Of a stretch of 64,000 nt of DNA, positions 10,275 to 19,789 are shown piece after piece. Position 1 is the first letter of the stretch; each line of letters begins with the position of its first letter. The position numbers and the translations under genes are program-made. Under the pieces are notes generated by a model. It was not told the DNA's origin and did not search any database. It saw nothing but the letters and a program-made list of their open reading frames with translations. This DNA comes from Sugiyamaella lignohabitans (Eukaryota; Ascomycota; Dipodascomycetes; Dipodascales; Trichomonascaceae), in the NCBI RefSeq assembly GCF_001640025.1, contig NC_031672.1, forward strand, positions 4,960,001-5,024,000. The letters are read 5' to 3'.

Positions 10275-12128
10275 TTACATGTCGGCATAGGCGTCAACCA
10301 CTTGCATCCTTTCTGTAGCTATTTGTCTTTTCTTAGCTACAGACTTCTTCTTTGCACGGGCAGATTTGTCTCTGGCAGCCTCCCTTCGAGAATCCTTGAG
10401 TTCTTTAAGTCTATTTCTAGGATTTCTGATAAATGGTAGGATATCGTCTCGACGCATGATCTTAATATTATCCATAGAATAGACTTCCATAGTAACACCA
10501 TCCTCGGGAATCCGGCCATAAACATGGAAATGACATAATCCCACTCCTCTAATAGCTAAGCTTACACCTTCTCCGCCGAACTTTATTTCCATTTTCTTGT
10601 TCAAAGGTGAGTTGGAGTGATGTTTGTTCACCATCGACCATCTTTCGTGTGTTTTTTGTGTTGATTGATTGATTTCAGTTATCTTTTCCAAAGAAGAGAC
10701 TACTCTTGTTTTGTAATTACTGTCAGGGAATATTGACCAACAAATCAAGTGAATCGGCGAATCCCGCTTGACGGCCACTAACCCACCAATACTAATCAAT
10801 TGAGTGGGCAACGTAGATACAACCACCTGAGGACAGTTATACATCCCAGGTGTACGTAACAATCGGTGTCCATTAGTAAGTTTTCTCACTAGATTAGGCT
10901 TTAAGTAATCATAAACTCCAGTTTCTGTATTAGTAGCTGTCGGCTGACTTTCAATGATATTACCCGCTCTAGTTTTCCTCATTGGCCCCCCAGGTATATT
11001 GTTCGTTGCGTGTTCAGGATATGACGGTAGATCAGTCAAATACTTGTTGCCTTCCAGTAGGTATGTAATAGACTGTTGGGTGATAAACGGATTTGACCAA
11101 CTGCCGAGCCCCCAAAACTTCCGCGAGTTTCCTTGCTGTCGAAATTTGTAGGATAAATATAATGCTAAAGTTGACTTGCCGGTATTGGCATGACCCACCA
11201 AATAATTGTCATTTGACAACTGAGAGAACACTTCATCAGCATTCCAGTTGTAGTTAGATGATATGGCCATAACGTTGTTCGGTGGGACGCCAGCAATTCT
11301 ATTCAGTTCCTCTCGAACATATTTCAGTAGCCTCGTTTGAGTACGCTCATTGTCTGGCATTATAAGATCGCTTCTATTCATAATCCATAAAATACGGCCT
11401 GGTCTCTTTGATGCGATATTCATCAATTCAAAGTCCACAGTGGTTGGGAAATCCATGGCATCAAATAAATGGACAATTGTAGCTTCTTTGGGTATCTGGT
11501 CGAGTAATTGCTTTTTACTCTCGACAGCCACTGAAAGTCGGAGCTCTTTACCATTGACACTATCTCTACACCATTTGCAAAAGATCTTGGACATCTTGGA
11601 CCTCTTTTCAGCTTTATCTTGGGCTTTCGAAATCGCCACAGATGGGCCATGTGGATCTGCATTCTGTGGACTGCCCATACCAGTTTCAACAGTACCCTGG
11701 GATAGTAGAAATTCTTTTTTATCCTCATCTAGCGATTCGAATAACACATCTGCTTGTCTGCTTTTCTCGACTTTTATCGATGTGATAGTTGCCTTTTTTT
11801 GGGCCTTCTTTTTCTCAGCTTCGAATGGGTTAAAGCCTGGGGTGTCAGGGACATGTTCATGGAAAGCTGTACCACAACCAAAACATCTTTTGGCTATATT
11901 ATCCATATAATGAGAGGGTCGTATTGATTGATCAGTCGTAGCTTTGTCGTTGTGGTGATCGATCGAAGTTTTATTTAAGTTCGAGTTCTCCCCTGTTAAC
12001 GGTCTCTCTACACTAGAGATTTCACGTCTGCCATGAAGTACGACCCGTCTCCATGGCACATAGAGTTTCCTAGCTGATCTAGCTCTTAGAGCCGGCAGGC
12101 TGCTAGCCAGACTCCTATAACTTCTCAT
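10275..12128 (-). CDS. GEP3: Mitochondrial circularly permuted GTPase
   Basis: A 617-residue protein matching Gep3/Mtg3, a mitochondrial GTPase needed for small-subunit ribosome (15S rRNA) maturation. The N-terminus is Arg/Ser-rich with few acids, as expected for a matrix-targeting presequence. A zinc-finger-like CFGCG pairs with CKWC further on. GTPase motifs are circularly permuted: G4-like NRSD comes first, then the P-loop VGHANTGKST, then G3-like TPGM. The basic C-terminus suggests RNA binding. The open frame reaches a TTG upstream; the first ATG (12126-12128) is taken as start. It sits head-to-tail with MEP2 and ATG6, with no sign of a shared transcript. Confidence 0.85.
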   Translation of the reverse strand: MRSYRSLASSLPALRARSARKLYVPWRRVVLHGRREISSVERPLTGENSNLNKTSIDHHNDKATTDQSIRPSHYMDNIAKRCFGCGTAFHEHVPDTPGFNPFEAEKKKAQKKATITSIKVEKSRQADVLFESLDEDKKEFLLSQGTVETGMGSPQNADPHGPSVAISKAQDKAEKRSKMSKIFCKWCRDSVNGKELRLSVAVESKKQLLDQIPKEATIVHLFDAMDFPTTVDFELMNIASKRPGRILWIMNRSDLIMPDNERTQTRLLKYVREELNRIAGVPPNNVMAISSNYNWNADEVFSQLSNDNYLVGHANTGKSTLALYLSYKFRQQGNSRKFWGLGSWSNPFITQQSITYLLEGNKYLTDLPSYPEHATNNIPGGPMRKTRAGNIIESQPTATNTETGVYDYLKPNLVRKLTNGHRLLRTPGMYNCPQVVVSTLPTQLISIGGLVAVKRDSPIHLICWSIFPDSNYKTRVVSSLEKITEINQSTQKTHERWSMVNKHHSNSPLNKKMEIKFGGEGVSLAIRGVGLCHFHVYGRIPEDGVTMEVYSMDNIKIMRRDDILPFIRNPRNRLKELKDSRREAARDKSARAKKKSVAKKRQIATERMQVVDAYADM

Positions 12129-12332
12129 ATGAATAAAATACAATTGAAAGTCTAGATCACATCAAACTTCAAATTGAATATTTAGAAGTTATCATGCATA
12201 AAAATCTGGGCCAGCCGCGCAGACCCTGCCGATCACATCGTATGTTTGGTCTCAACTATTTGTCTTTCATTATTTATTACGGATACTTCATAGGCTTGAT
12301 GATAGTCGTATGATTTATATGTCGTAGCTTCA

Positions 12333-13940
12333 TTAGGCGTGAGATAGCAAAGGCGAGCCATCGGTGGGATGTGGTTGATGATTATTGTTCATTGCTGATG
12401 GAGTATAGTCTGTGCGCTGTGATCTGGGAGAAATTCCAGGGAACATGCCAGTTCCGTTGAATGGGTCTTCTTCATCATTTTCATCGTCATCAGAAGCTAG
12501 ATGTGGTGGATTGGCTGCTTTATAAATTCCACTGGCAGGGAGGGGTGCTCGATGATAAGGCATGGCTGTTGGTAAGGAGTCGTCACCTACTGAATATCCT
12601 GTGGAACCAACCAAGCCGTTTCGATTCGCATAGAGGAAAGTAGATTCGATTTGAGATATTAGCTCTTCATGATCAAAAACAAATTCATCATGTTCAGTAA
12701 GATCGAGACCAGCCAATTCCTGATCCCCTCTCACTCTCAGGTGCAGGTTAGGAGCGCTTTTAATTAAAACCAACACAATGATTGACATAAAGAAAGCATA
12801 AATCCCTGTCACTGATCCTACAATAGTTTGATGTAAAAGAAGTAATATCTTACCATCAATCAAACCACCACTTCTGATATCCGCATCAATACTCGTAGTA
12901 GCAAAAACTCCAGTAAGTATGGTACCCATAAGCCCACCTACTCCGTGAACTGCAAAAACGTCCAAAGCATCATCAATGTCAAGGAAAAACTTGATTTTCG
13001 TAGAAAGATTACAAATACATCCACCAGCACATCCGACTATGATTGCAGCCCAAGGTTGAATATAACCAGCACCTGATGTAATGCTAACAAGTCCCGATAC
13101 AACTCCTGAACAAAATCCGACTATTGACCAATGCGAGTCAAGACGATAGTCCATATACGCCCATGCCAAGCCACCAGCCGAAGCTGACAGCTGGGTATTT
13201 AACATTGCAATTACTGACTGGGTGTGAGGAGCAAAAGCTGACCCCGCATTGAATCCAAACCATCCTGCCCAAAGTAAGGATGTACCGATGACAACAAGTA
13301 TCGTATTATGGGGCCTGTAATTCAACTGCTCAGTACCATGGCCCAGCCTTTTGCCAAGTACAAGCGAATATGCCAGGGCACTGAAGCCCGAGGTGATGTG
13401 AACTATAGTACCTCCGGCATAGTCTAAAGAACCCATTCTTCTGGCCCATCCTTGTTTGTTCCAAGACCAAAATGCTATTGGATCATAAACCAAAGTAGTC
13501 CATATGAAAATAAATATGGCAGCTGGTAGGACTCTTCCTCTATCCGCTACTGCTCCCACAGTCAAAGCTGCCGTAACTGCTGGGAACATACTGCCAAACA
13601 AAGCATTTGCTACTTCGGGGACGATATTGACTTGTGACCGTCCCTTGTCTCCCAGAGCATGGCGCAGTCCGACTCGTTTAAACCCTCCCACAAATGGACC
13701 TGACGACTCGCTGAAAACTAATGAGTACCCCAGTAAAAACCACTGTATGGAAACAATTGCCAGTGCCAATAGTGAATATACAGCTTGTATTAGAGCTGAT
13801 TTTCTCCTCGTCAAACCCGAATAGAATAATCCAGCACCTTGAACCATCCAGAAGATAGCAAACGTACTAAAGATCATAAATAGGATGTTTGTCGAATTAT
13901 AGACAACTTCGTCATCTTCAACATCAATTGACTTTCCCAT
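12333..13940 (-). CDS. MEP2: High-affinity ammonium transporter (Mep2-like)
   Basis: An Amt/Mep/Rh family ammonium permease of 535 residues with 11 predicted membrane segments. Both pore histidines are visible: IVHITSG (first) and FAVHGVGG (second). A histidine in the first position is the Mep2 signature; Mep1/Mep3 have glutamate there. The N-terminal NST sequon recalls the Mep2 glycosylation site. Other family blocks are FWMVQGAGLFYSGLTRRKS and WAGWFGFNAGSAF. The ~115-residue cytoplasmic tail is Ser- and acid-rich and could be phosphoregulated. A possible TATA (minus-strand TATATAA at 14103-14109) and a GATAA (13994-13998) lie upstream, consistent with nitrogen control, but these short motifs are weak evidence. 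Confidence 0.93.
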   Translation of the reverse strand: MGKSIDVEDDEVVYNSTNILFMIFSTFAIFWMVQGAGLFYSGLTRRKSALIQAVYSLLALAIVSIQWFLLGYSLVFSESSGPFVGGFKRVGLRHALGDKGRSQVNIVPEVANALFGSMFPAVTAALTVGAVADRGRVLPAAIFIFIWTTLVYDPIAFWSWNKQGWARRMGSLDYAGGTIVHITSGFSALAYSLVLGKRLGHGTEQLNYRPHNTILVVIGTSLLWAGWFGFNAGSAFAPHTQSVIAMLNTQLSASAGGLAWAYMDYRLDSHWSIVGFCSGVVSGLVSITSGAGYIQPWAAIIVGCAGGCICNLSTKIKFFLDIDDALDVFAVHGVGGLMGTILTGVFATTSIDADIRSGGLIDGKILLLLHQTIVGSVTGIYAFFMSIIVLVLIKSAPNLHLRVRGDQELAGLDLTEHDEFVFDHEELISQIESTFLYANRNGLVGSTGYSVGDDSLPTAMPYHRAPLPASGIYKAANPPHLASDDDENDEEDPFNGTGMFPGISPRSQRTDYTPSAMNNNHQPHPTDGSPLLSHA

Positions 13941-14413
13941 GTTTACTTTTGATTCTAGTCAATCAGATGACCACTATGACCCTTCCAAATATTTTATCAA
14001 GAAATCCTTAATTAAATCTCCTCGTGTTGTATTTGTCGAACAAGGAATACCCTGAATGGTCCACCAACAAACACCCTCTTTATGTCGCTCTCTCCTTCTC
14101 AGTTATATACTCGTTCTTGGGAAGTGTCCTTTCGATAATTCATTAGTATCTATTGAAGAACTTCATCCATGCTCAATAATATTATTAAATGCCGATATCG
14201 CTCGAGCCGTCGGTAGGTTTGGATGTCAAAAGCCAATCTTGCATATTGCAGTGATACCCTTACCCCTGCCAAAACTCGCTATGCTTCAAAAATGATTCCA
14301 AAAATGGGGTTTTTAATATAATAAATAATAAATAAATATAAAGTAATAACAAATGAAATACCCATTCTAAATAAGTCGATAAGTAGATGAAGTTGTCTAT
14401 CGTATATGTATTT
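13941..14413 (-). promoter_or_regulatory. MEP2 upstream region with GATA-type and TATA-like motifs
   Basis: A 473-bp spacer. On the minus strand a GATAA lies ~55 bp upstream of the MEP2 ATG (13994-13998) and a TATATAA lies ~165 bp upstream (14103-14109). More GATAA cores occur on the plus strand near 14133 and 14372. Ammonium permease genes in yeasts are driven by GATA factors under nitrogen limitation; that this promoter is so regulated is inference. Confidence 0.35.
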
Positions 14414-16042
14414 TCAGTTCCCTGTAGAAGCGACGACGTCTGCTCCACTTGTACTTCGTTCATCTGATCCAACTTCCTTTGGTTCTAATTTTTGTGAGGC
14501 TGTATAGTCAGAATCTATCTTAGATGGTAGGTTTGGTGCAGGTGCTCTTGAGAATTGGCCGATGTTGCTCGCCCTTTTCGCTGCCTTTGGAGTCAGGTCA
14601 ATTGACGTGAGTTTTGGTTTCGATCCTGCTGTAGTTCGTACCAAAGTGAACGTTGAAGACAGTTCTAATGCCTGATCGTTGTATTCAAGGTCGCGTTTCG
14701 GATCTGTAGCTTGTTTGAATGTCGATTTGCTATCTGGTATCAATGACCTACGCATAGGAGAAACAGTTACAGTATTTGAATTGGGATAGACTACGGTCGC
14801 CTTTGTAATTTCATCAGTTTCTGTCTGGGATATTATTTTATTATCTCCCTTAGTAGAAGTAGATTGTGCAGACGAGCCAAATGATTGATGGGCTGTCCTA
14901 CGCTTGAGATTTGCCTCGCTCGTAGATCTGATTCTAGGATTCGCTATGCTTGACTGCCCATCGTCTAATCCATTTTTTCCTGTATTCACGTTACGGCCTC
15001 CACTTTTTCTATTCTCTCTGTATGCTCTCCAGTCCTCCATAGTTTTCAGGGCCTTTTCCCAATTACTTGTCATTTCTTTCAATTGAAACTCTAACGATTC
15101 CACTCTGGTCTCCTTTTCTTTCAACTCTGCCAGAGATACAAAGTTAGGGGAATTCAAAATATCCCTGATCTGTGCAATGGATAATAAAACTTGCTCGCCA
15201 AGCTCTTCTGAGCTCGCTGCACGAATAGCTACACCGGCCGAATCACTCTCATTGCCTTTTCCAACAAAATCAAACCCAGCCAGTTTCTCGTGAATCCGGC
15301 CCTCGGTGAGATTTTGAATGGTAACTTTGACTTTGTTAAGCAGAGAGAATAGTAGCTTATTTTCTGACACCAGTTCGGAGTTAAATGAGGTCAATTCCTG
15401 GGACAATGCAATATTTGTGCTCGTCAGTTCGTTATGTAGTTTCATCTGCTCATCTTCTGGGTTTGTAGGTAAATGAGCCAGCCTAGTCGAGGCAAGAGAG
15501 CCCGATATGGCGGTCGGTGTTTTTGATGAAAACTCTGCTAAACTTTTGGACGCTCGTCTAGGGTCGCGCACCCTTTCTCTCAGCCATGCTAGTTCCATAT
15601 CTTTTCTGCGTAGCTCATTCGCACTTTGTAATTTAAACTGCTGTAAAGAGTACTGAAGTCTCAGGGCAGTTTCACGTAGTTCATGTGATTTATTCTTCTC
15701 GTCATCAAGCATCATCTCCAGATTGTTGGCTTTTTTCTGACTCGTCTGAATTTGTTTCTCCAATGCATCATATCTAGATTCGACACGAGTCCTCAAGTTT
15801 GTTTCTCTCTCTAATTCTCTTTCCAATGCGCCAGTTTTCCTTTGAGCTGCCTCCTTGGCTTTGGAATCGTTCTCAATGGTATTTATCAGTGCATAAATCG
15901 TGTTAATGATCCGTGTGTCATTCCTATCCGACCTCGCTTCACTATCTCCAAAATATATCTTTTCTGACTCGCTAATGTATCCTTTGGATGTCAAAACATT
16001 GTTAATAAAAAGCGCTGCCGACTGGATATCGTGACCAGGCAT
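14414..16042 (-). CDS. ADIP-like coiled-coil protein
   Basis: A 542-residue protein of unknown role. Residues ~5-60 (AALFINNVLTSKGYI, then TRIINTIYALINTIE) resemble the N-terminus of the ADIP/SSX2IP family, whose members act at centrosomes, spindle poles or junctions. Continuous coiled coil follows from about 55 to 165, with a second helical region near 195-345. The C-terminal ~200 residues are Ser/Thr-rich and probably disordered. The start ATG is at 16040-16042. The fungal family is poorly studied, so a spindle-pole or cytoskeletal role is only a guess. It lies head-to-tail with SOG2, separated by 158 bp. Confidence 0.6.
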   Translation of the reverse strand: MPGHDIQSAALFINNVLTSKGYISESEKIYFGDSEARSDRNDTRIINTIYALINTIENDSKAKEAAQRKTGALERELERETNLRTRVESRYDALEKQIQTSQKKANNLEMMLDDEKNKSHELRETALRLQYSLQQFKLQSANELRRKDMELAWLRERVRDPRRASKSLAEFSSKTPTAISGSLASTRLAHLPTNPEDEQMKLHNELTSTNIALSQELTSFNSELVSENKLLFSLLNKVKVTIQNLTEGRIHEKLAGFDFVGKGNESDSAGVAIRAASSEELGEQVLLSIAQIRDILNSPNFVSLAELKEKETRVESLEFQLKEMTSNWEKALKTMEDWRAYRENRKSGGRNVNTGKNGLDDGQSSIANPRIRSTSEANLKRRTAHQSFGSSAQSTSTKGDNKIISQTETDEITKATVVYPNSNTVTVSPMRRSLIPDSKSTFKQATDPKRDLEYNDQALELSSTFTLVRTTAGSKPKLTSIDLTPKAAKRASNIGQFSRAPAPNLPSKIDSDYTASQKLEPKEVGSDERSTSGADVVASTGN

Positions 16043-16200
16043 TTTTGTTTGTTTACATGAACATCAGGGGTGCATCCCGCAAGACTTAGTTAGACTTAGT
16101 TTGTATCTGAGGATGTACTCTCAGCCGTGCAGTCCGTAAGTCAATCCAGGATGGTTCGAGGTTCACAATATACAATACAAATATTTATTATGCAAAAAAT

Positions 16201-19170
16201 CTAATTACCCTGTGGTATAAAAGGGGATGATGCGTAGCCAGACGGCGGATAGGATGGTGACATAACAGCCTGAGCGGCCGGCCCAAGCACAGCAACAAGT
16301 GGTGTTGAGAGAGGTGGAGAAAATGAAGAACCCATCGGAGCATTAGGATTATTAACAGAGCCACCATTACTAATAATTGATGGTGCAGATGAGTTATTCC
16401 CGTGAGATTGATCGCTCATGAGAAGAACCCGGTATGACGAATATTCGAGCAGAACAGGGATTTCTTTGGCAACACGAGCGAGAGTCGATAAGCTTTGACG
16501 TGCGTCATTTAGAAAAGGTAAATCTACCATTGCCGTCTTAGTCGATGCAAGAATAGCTATTATGGCCTTCAAAAAAGCATTCGTATCATCCCAAAACTTC
16601 TTACGATCTAATTTACCAGTCTCTCTCATTATATCCATTCGCTGTTTCAACCGTTTTGTTACCTCCACACCAGGAACACATGAGTTTGCCAAGTCCTTCA
16701 CTTTAGAAGCCACAGTGGGCGTAATTCCAAGACCTTGGCCTTGGACAGAAGCGGCTGCACTTTTGGAAATTGCCTCAGTCAATTGTCCTAGAACAGTCTG
16801 AGCGGCATTGGCAGCAAAATAAATTCTGTCGTAAAGCTGGTCGTCTGCTGTTGTGGAATTGGATGATTCGCTGGTTGAAACGGTAGATGGAACGTGCACA
16901 TCACTGGGAGGCTCATTAAGGAGATTCCAGGCATTATATAGCTCATTGAAAGATGCAAATGTTATCATGATCATTGTCCTAACAAATTTAATGTCGATAA
17001 ACGTGACCAGCTTCTCAATATTCAGTCGGAAAAATTGGCAAAGTTCACGAATGGACTCTGAACATTTAATTACAGCCAGTTTCAATTTTGCAGTGCCATC
17101 AATTTCTTCACCACCAAAATCCTCACCCTGATCGCTTGCCTCTAGACTCAACACAAGACTAGGAAATGTAGTACGTACATTCTGTAATAATGAATTCAAC
17201 TTCAGAGTCAGTTGCTTATCAGAGCAAAAAGCACTACAACGACGCACAATATCATGAAATTCGTGACTGCTAAACAACACCTTGCGAGCAACTTCCATTA
17301 TCTGATTGTGGACATGATCGTTGGTTAATGGTCTCATCTCCTCAGGAAGTGTACTAAGTCTTCTAAAGTATGCTCCAGGTGCCGAGTCTGCCAGTACGGG
17401 TGAGGTCGATAGTGATCCCTGAGAAGTAGAGCCTGCTCTGCTTCTTGAGCCAGTTCCTGATGGTGTAGTAATACCAGCTGATAACGTGTTCGTTGGGTTG
17501 TTTAGAGAACTATGGCCGGAAGTAAGATTTCCCGGCGCTGGTGCCGCTTGTGGAGGGTGTACTGGTGCAATGTTAGAAACAATGGGTGGTCTCAGCAACT
17601 CAAATACACTGTCATGACTCTGAGCGCGAACATGAGTCGTTTCCGGAAGAGGCTCATTCCCACTAATCGTGGACTTGATCGCTTCTTCAGCTGATATCTT
17701 TGCTGAACCATGTGTAGAGACAGGAAGAGAGGTACTAGTTGTAGCCACCGTGGTCGGCACTAAATGTGAGCTACCTTGGTTCTGCTTTTCCTTGGTATCA
17801 TTCATGCTAGTTACTGTGGTGGCTGGTGTATGGCGCTTTTTGATAATGAAGCCCATTCTCTTTGCAGCTCGAGTTGATACTTGACTCTCGCTATTGCTTC
17901 GGAGGCGCTCAGACGACCAAACTCTAGAGTTCTCGTTGGACGGCGAACTTACACCGGGTGAAAGCTCAATTTCTTGATCATGTGAATTATTTAAATCTTT
18001 CGCGGGAGACAACGGACTCAGGTATCCTGTATTGCCACCATCTCCGTTAGAAGACGATGCATGTACGTTGGTGGAAGGATATGGCTGCTGAAATAACGGC
18101 TGGTCTGGAGATACCAGCGGCATAGGAGGCACTTGTGCACTGGTTAAATATGTTGGATTTGATTTCATACTACCTTCACCGTCTAAATCGCTACCAATAA
18201 TATCATATTGCTCGCATTCTTCCTCAATCAAGCTTTGAATTTCTCTCCTGTTTTTCAAGAGATAATTCTTTATGTTGGTTATCCATTCCTCTGGACTACG
18301 CACTTCTAAGATGTCTTTTGGAGGCAGTTCAATTGGGTTATTGTCAACTTCGAGAAACTGCAAGTCGATAATCTCAGCAATACAAGGGGGTAGATACTTG
18401 AACAAGTTATTAGACAGAGAGAGAACTTTCAAAGTCTCGGATAAATTTCCAATATTTGAAGGCAGGGATCTGATCTGATTACCAGAGATATCCAAAATCT
18501 CTATTCTAGGACACTGACATAAAATAGCAGGAAATTCTGTCAACCGGTTGCGGCTGATGTCAAGGTATGAAAGTTGAGACATCAGGCTGAATTGGCTAGG
18601 TAACGCAACTATCCAGTTTTCACGCAAACTGAGCTTAGTTACCTTGTCTTTAATCAATTCTATCAGCTCAACTGGTACCATATCAATATTGAGAGAAGTC
18701 AGCTGCATTTCGACGTCATCCATGATTTCCGTATCTTCTTCTTCGTATCCTAAATCTTCGTCTACTAAACTTGAATCTATGGCCTCATCGCCCTCGTATG
18801 AGTTGTTGTGATTTGAATATATAGAGTCGACAGCCGGGAGAGAACTGGAAGCAGAACCCGAACCAGCCAGGTATGTTCCGTTACTGCTTCCATTAATACT
18901 AACACTCCCACTACTCCCGCTGCCGACACTGCCTATTGTATCCGGGCTCAGGAGCCCGCGACCTGAACTTGAAGACAGTCGTCTTCCTCGTCTTCTTATG
19001 GGAACAGATGGAGCTTTGGTAGGGGTGGTGTCTAAACTCTCTGATCCAATTGCAGTACCAGCTCCAATATCATCTGAACCACCCGCTGAATTCTCGAGCC
19101 CACGAGCCAGCTCCTGCTGGGCTATTTCCAGCAGCTGAGCTGATGAAATGGCTAGCTCCGTTGTAGTCAT
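16201..19170 (-). CDS. SOG2: Leucine-rich repeat protein of the RAM network
   Basis: A 989-residue Sog2 homologue. Sog2 is a core member of the RAM network with Cbk1, Mob2, Kic1, Tao3 and Hym1, which controls polarity, cell separation and Ace2-type transcription. Residues ~165-300 are leucine-rich repeats (LSYLDISRNRLTEFP, IEILDISGNQIRSLP, LKVLSLSNNLFKYLP). A long Ser/Thr/Pro-rich linker follows. The C-terminal third (about 640-930) matches the Sog2 domain, a helical region including VFELL and HEFHDIVRRCSAFCSDKQL. The N-terminal ~160 residues are Ser/Gly-rich with an acidic stretch. Start ATG at 19168-19170; single exon. Confidence 0.85.
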   Translation of the reverse strand: MTTTELAISSAQLLEIAQQELARGLENSAGGSDDIGAGTAIGSESLDTTPTKAPSVPIRRRGRRLSSSSGRGLLSPDTIGSVGSGSSGSVSINGSSNGTYLAGSGSASSSLPAVDSIYSNHNNSYEGDEAIDSSLVDEDLGYEEEDTEIMDDVEMQLTSLNIDMVPVELIELIKDKVTKLSLRENWIVALPSQFSLMSQLSYLDISRNRLTEFPAILCQCPRIEILDISGNQIRSLPSNIGNLSETLKVLSLSNNLFKYLPPCIAEIIDLQFLEVDNNPIELPPKDILEVRSPEEWITNIKNYLLKNRREIQSLIEEECEQYDIIGSDLDGEGSMKSNPTYLTSAQVPPMPLVSPDQPLFQQPYPSTNVHASSSNGDGGNTGYLSPLSPAKDLNNSHDQEIELSPGVSSPSNENSRVWSSERLRSNSESQVSTRAAKRMGFIIKKRHTPATTVTSMNDTKEKQNQGSSHLVPTTVATTSTSLPVSTHGSAKISAEEAIKSTISGNEPLPETTHVRAQSHDSVFELLRPPIVSNIAPVHPPQAAPAPGNLTSGHSSLNNPTNTLSAGITTPSGTGSRSRAGSTSQGSLSTSPVLADSAPGAYFRRLSTLPEEMRPLTNDHVHNQIMEVARKVLFSSHEFHDIVRRCSAFCSDKQLTLKLNSLLQNVRTTFPSLVLSLEASDQGEDFGGEEIDGTAKLKLAVIKCSESIRELCQFFRLNIEKLVTFIDIKFVRTMIMITFASFNELYNAWNLLNEPPSDVHVPSTVSTSESSNSTTADDQLYDRIYFAANAAQTVLGQLTEAISKSAAASVQGQGLGITPTVASKVKDLANSCVPGVEVTKRLKQRMDIMRETGKLDRKKFWDDTNAFLKAIIAILASTKTAMVDLPFLNDARQSLSTLARVAKEIPVLLEYSSYRVLLMSDQSHGNNSSAPSIISNGGSVNNPNAPMGSSFSPPLSTPLVAVLGPAAQAVMSPSYPPSGYASSPFIPQGN

Positions 19171-19789
19171 GAATTCAGTCTAAATCTATTAGAACCATGA
19201 ATATATGACATGAGCACACACTAGCTCTATGAATGAAGTTTGTTTATAATGAGTTGAATGTAATAGTCTCAGGCTTGTCAAGTATACTGTCTCTAGCCTT
19301 GCCCGTATTTGTTGATTCCAGCACTCCAGCAGACAAAGGTGCAAAATGCACAACTTAGCACTGATGATATACACGCAGTGGCGAGATATCACGTAAGCCT
19401 AAACAGTTTCTGGAACTTTAGCTCGGCCCACGGGACTCTGGTGTCGTTCTGATATTATTTAAGCTGCTGTAGCTAACCCATATATCATTCTAACGGCGCG
19501 CCTCCCTACAAATTCTCCACATCCCGAATTCTGCAGATCATACTCTGTATAGAAGTTTTCTCCTAATAAATTGCTAAACCGAGTTCTATGTTAAGATAGT
19601 TAAAGTAGGTTTCAAAAGATGTGCAAATGGATTCAAAGAGTCTAGAGTAAAGACCCAGCTCCCAGAATCGATATCTGCTATTCCTGCAGTTAAATAATCT
19701 ACACTAAATTTATTATTTTCAAACAAAACCATGAATATAACGAAAAAATGGTGTTGTCAAGACATGATGTGGTATGTTGGGCGTGTTAC
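19171..19789. other. Intergenic between SOG2 and GSP1
   Basis: A 619-bp spacer containing the SOG2 promoter side and the GSP1 3' end (both minus strand). The sequence is AT-rich and no reading frame looks real. I see no RNA gene or repeat. Confidence 0.4.

Noticed and set aside
11350..11910. A 186-codon plus-strand open frame
   Set aside because: Antisense shadow of GEP3, low-complexity product.
16150..16165. ggttcgaggttc resembling a tRNA B box
   Set aside because: No A box, acceptor stem or terminator T-run at the right distances.
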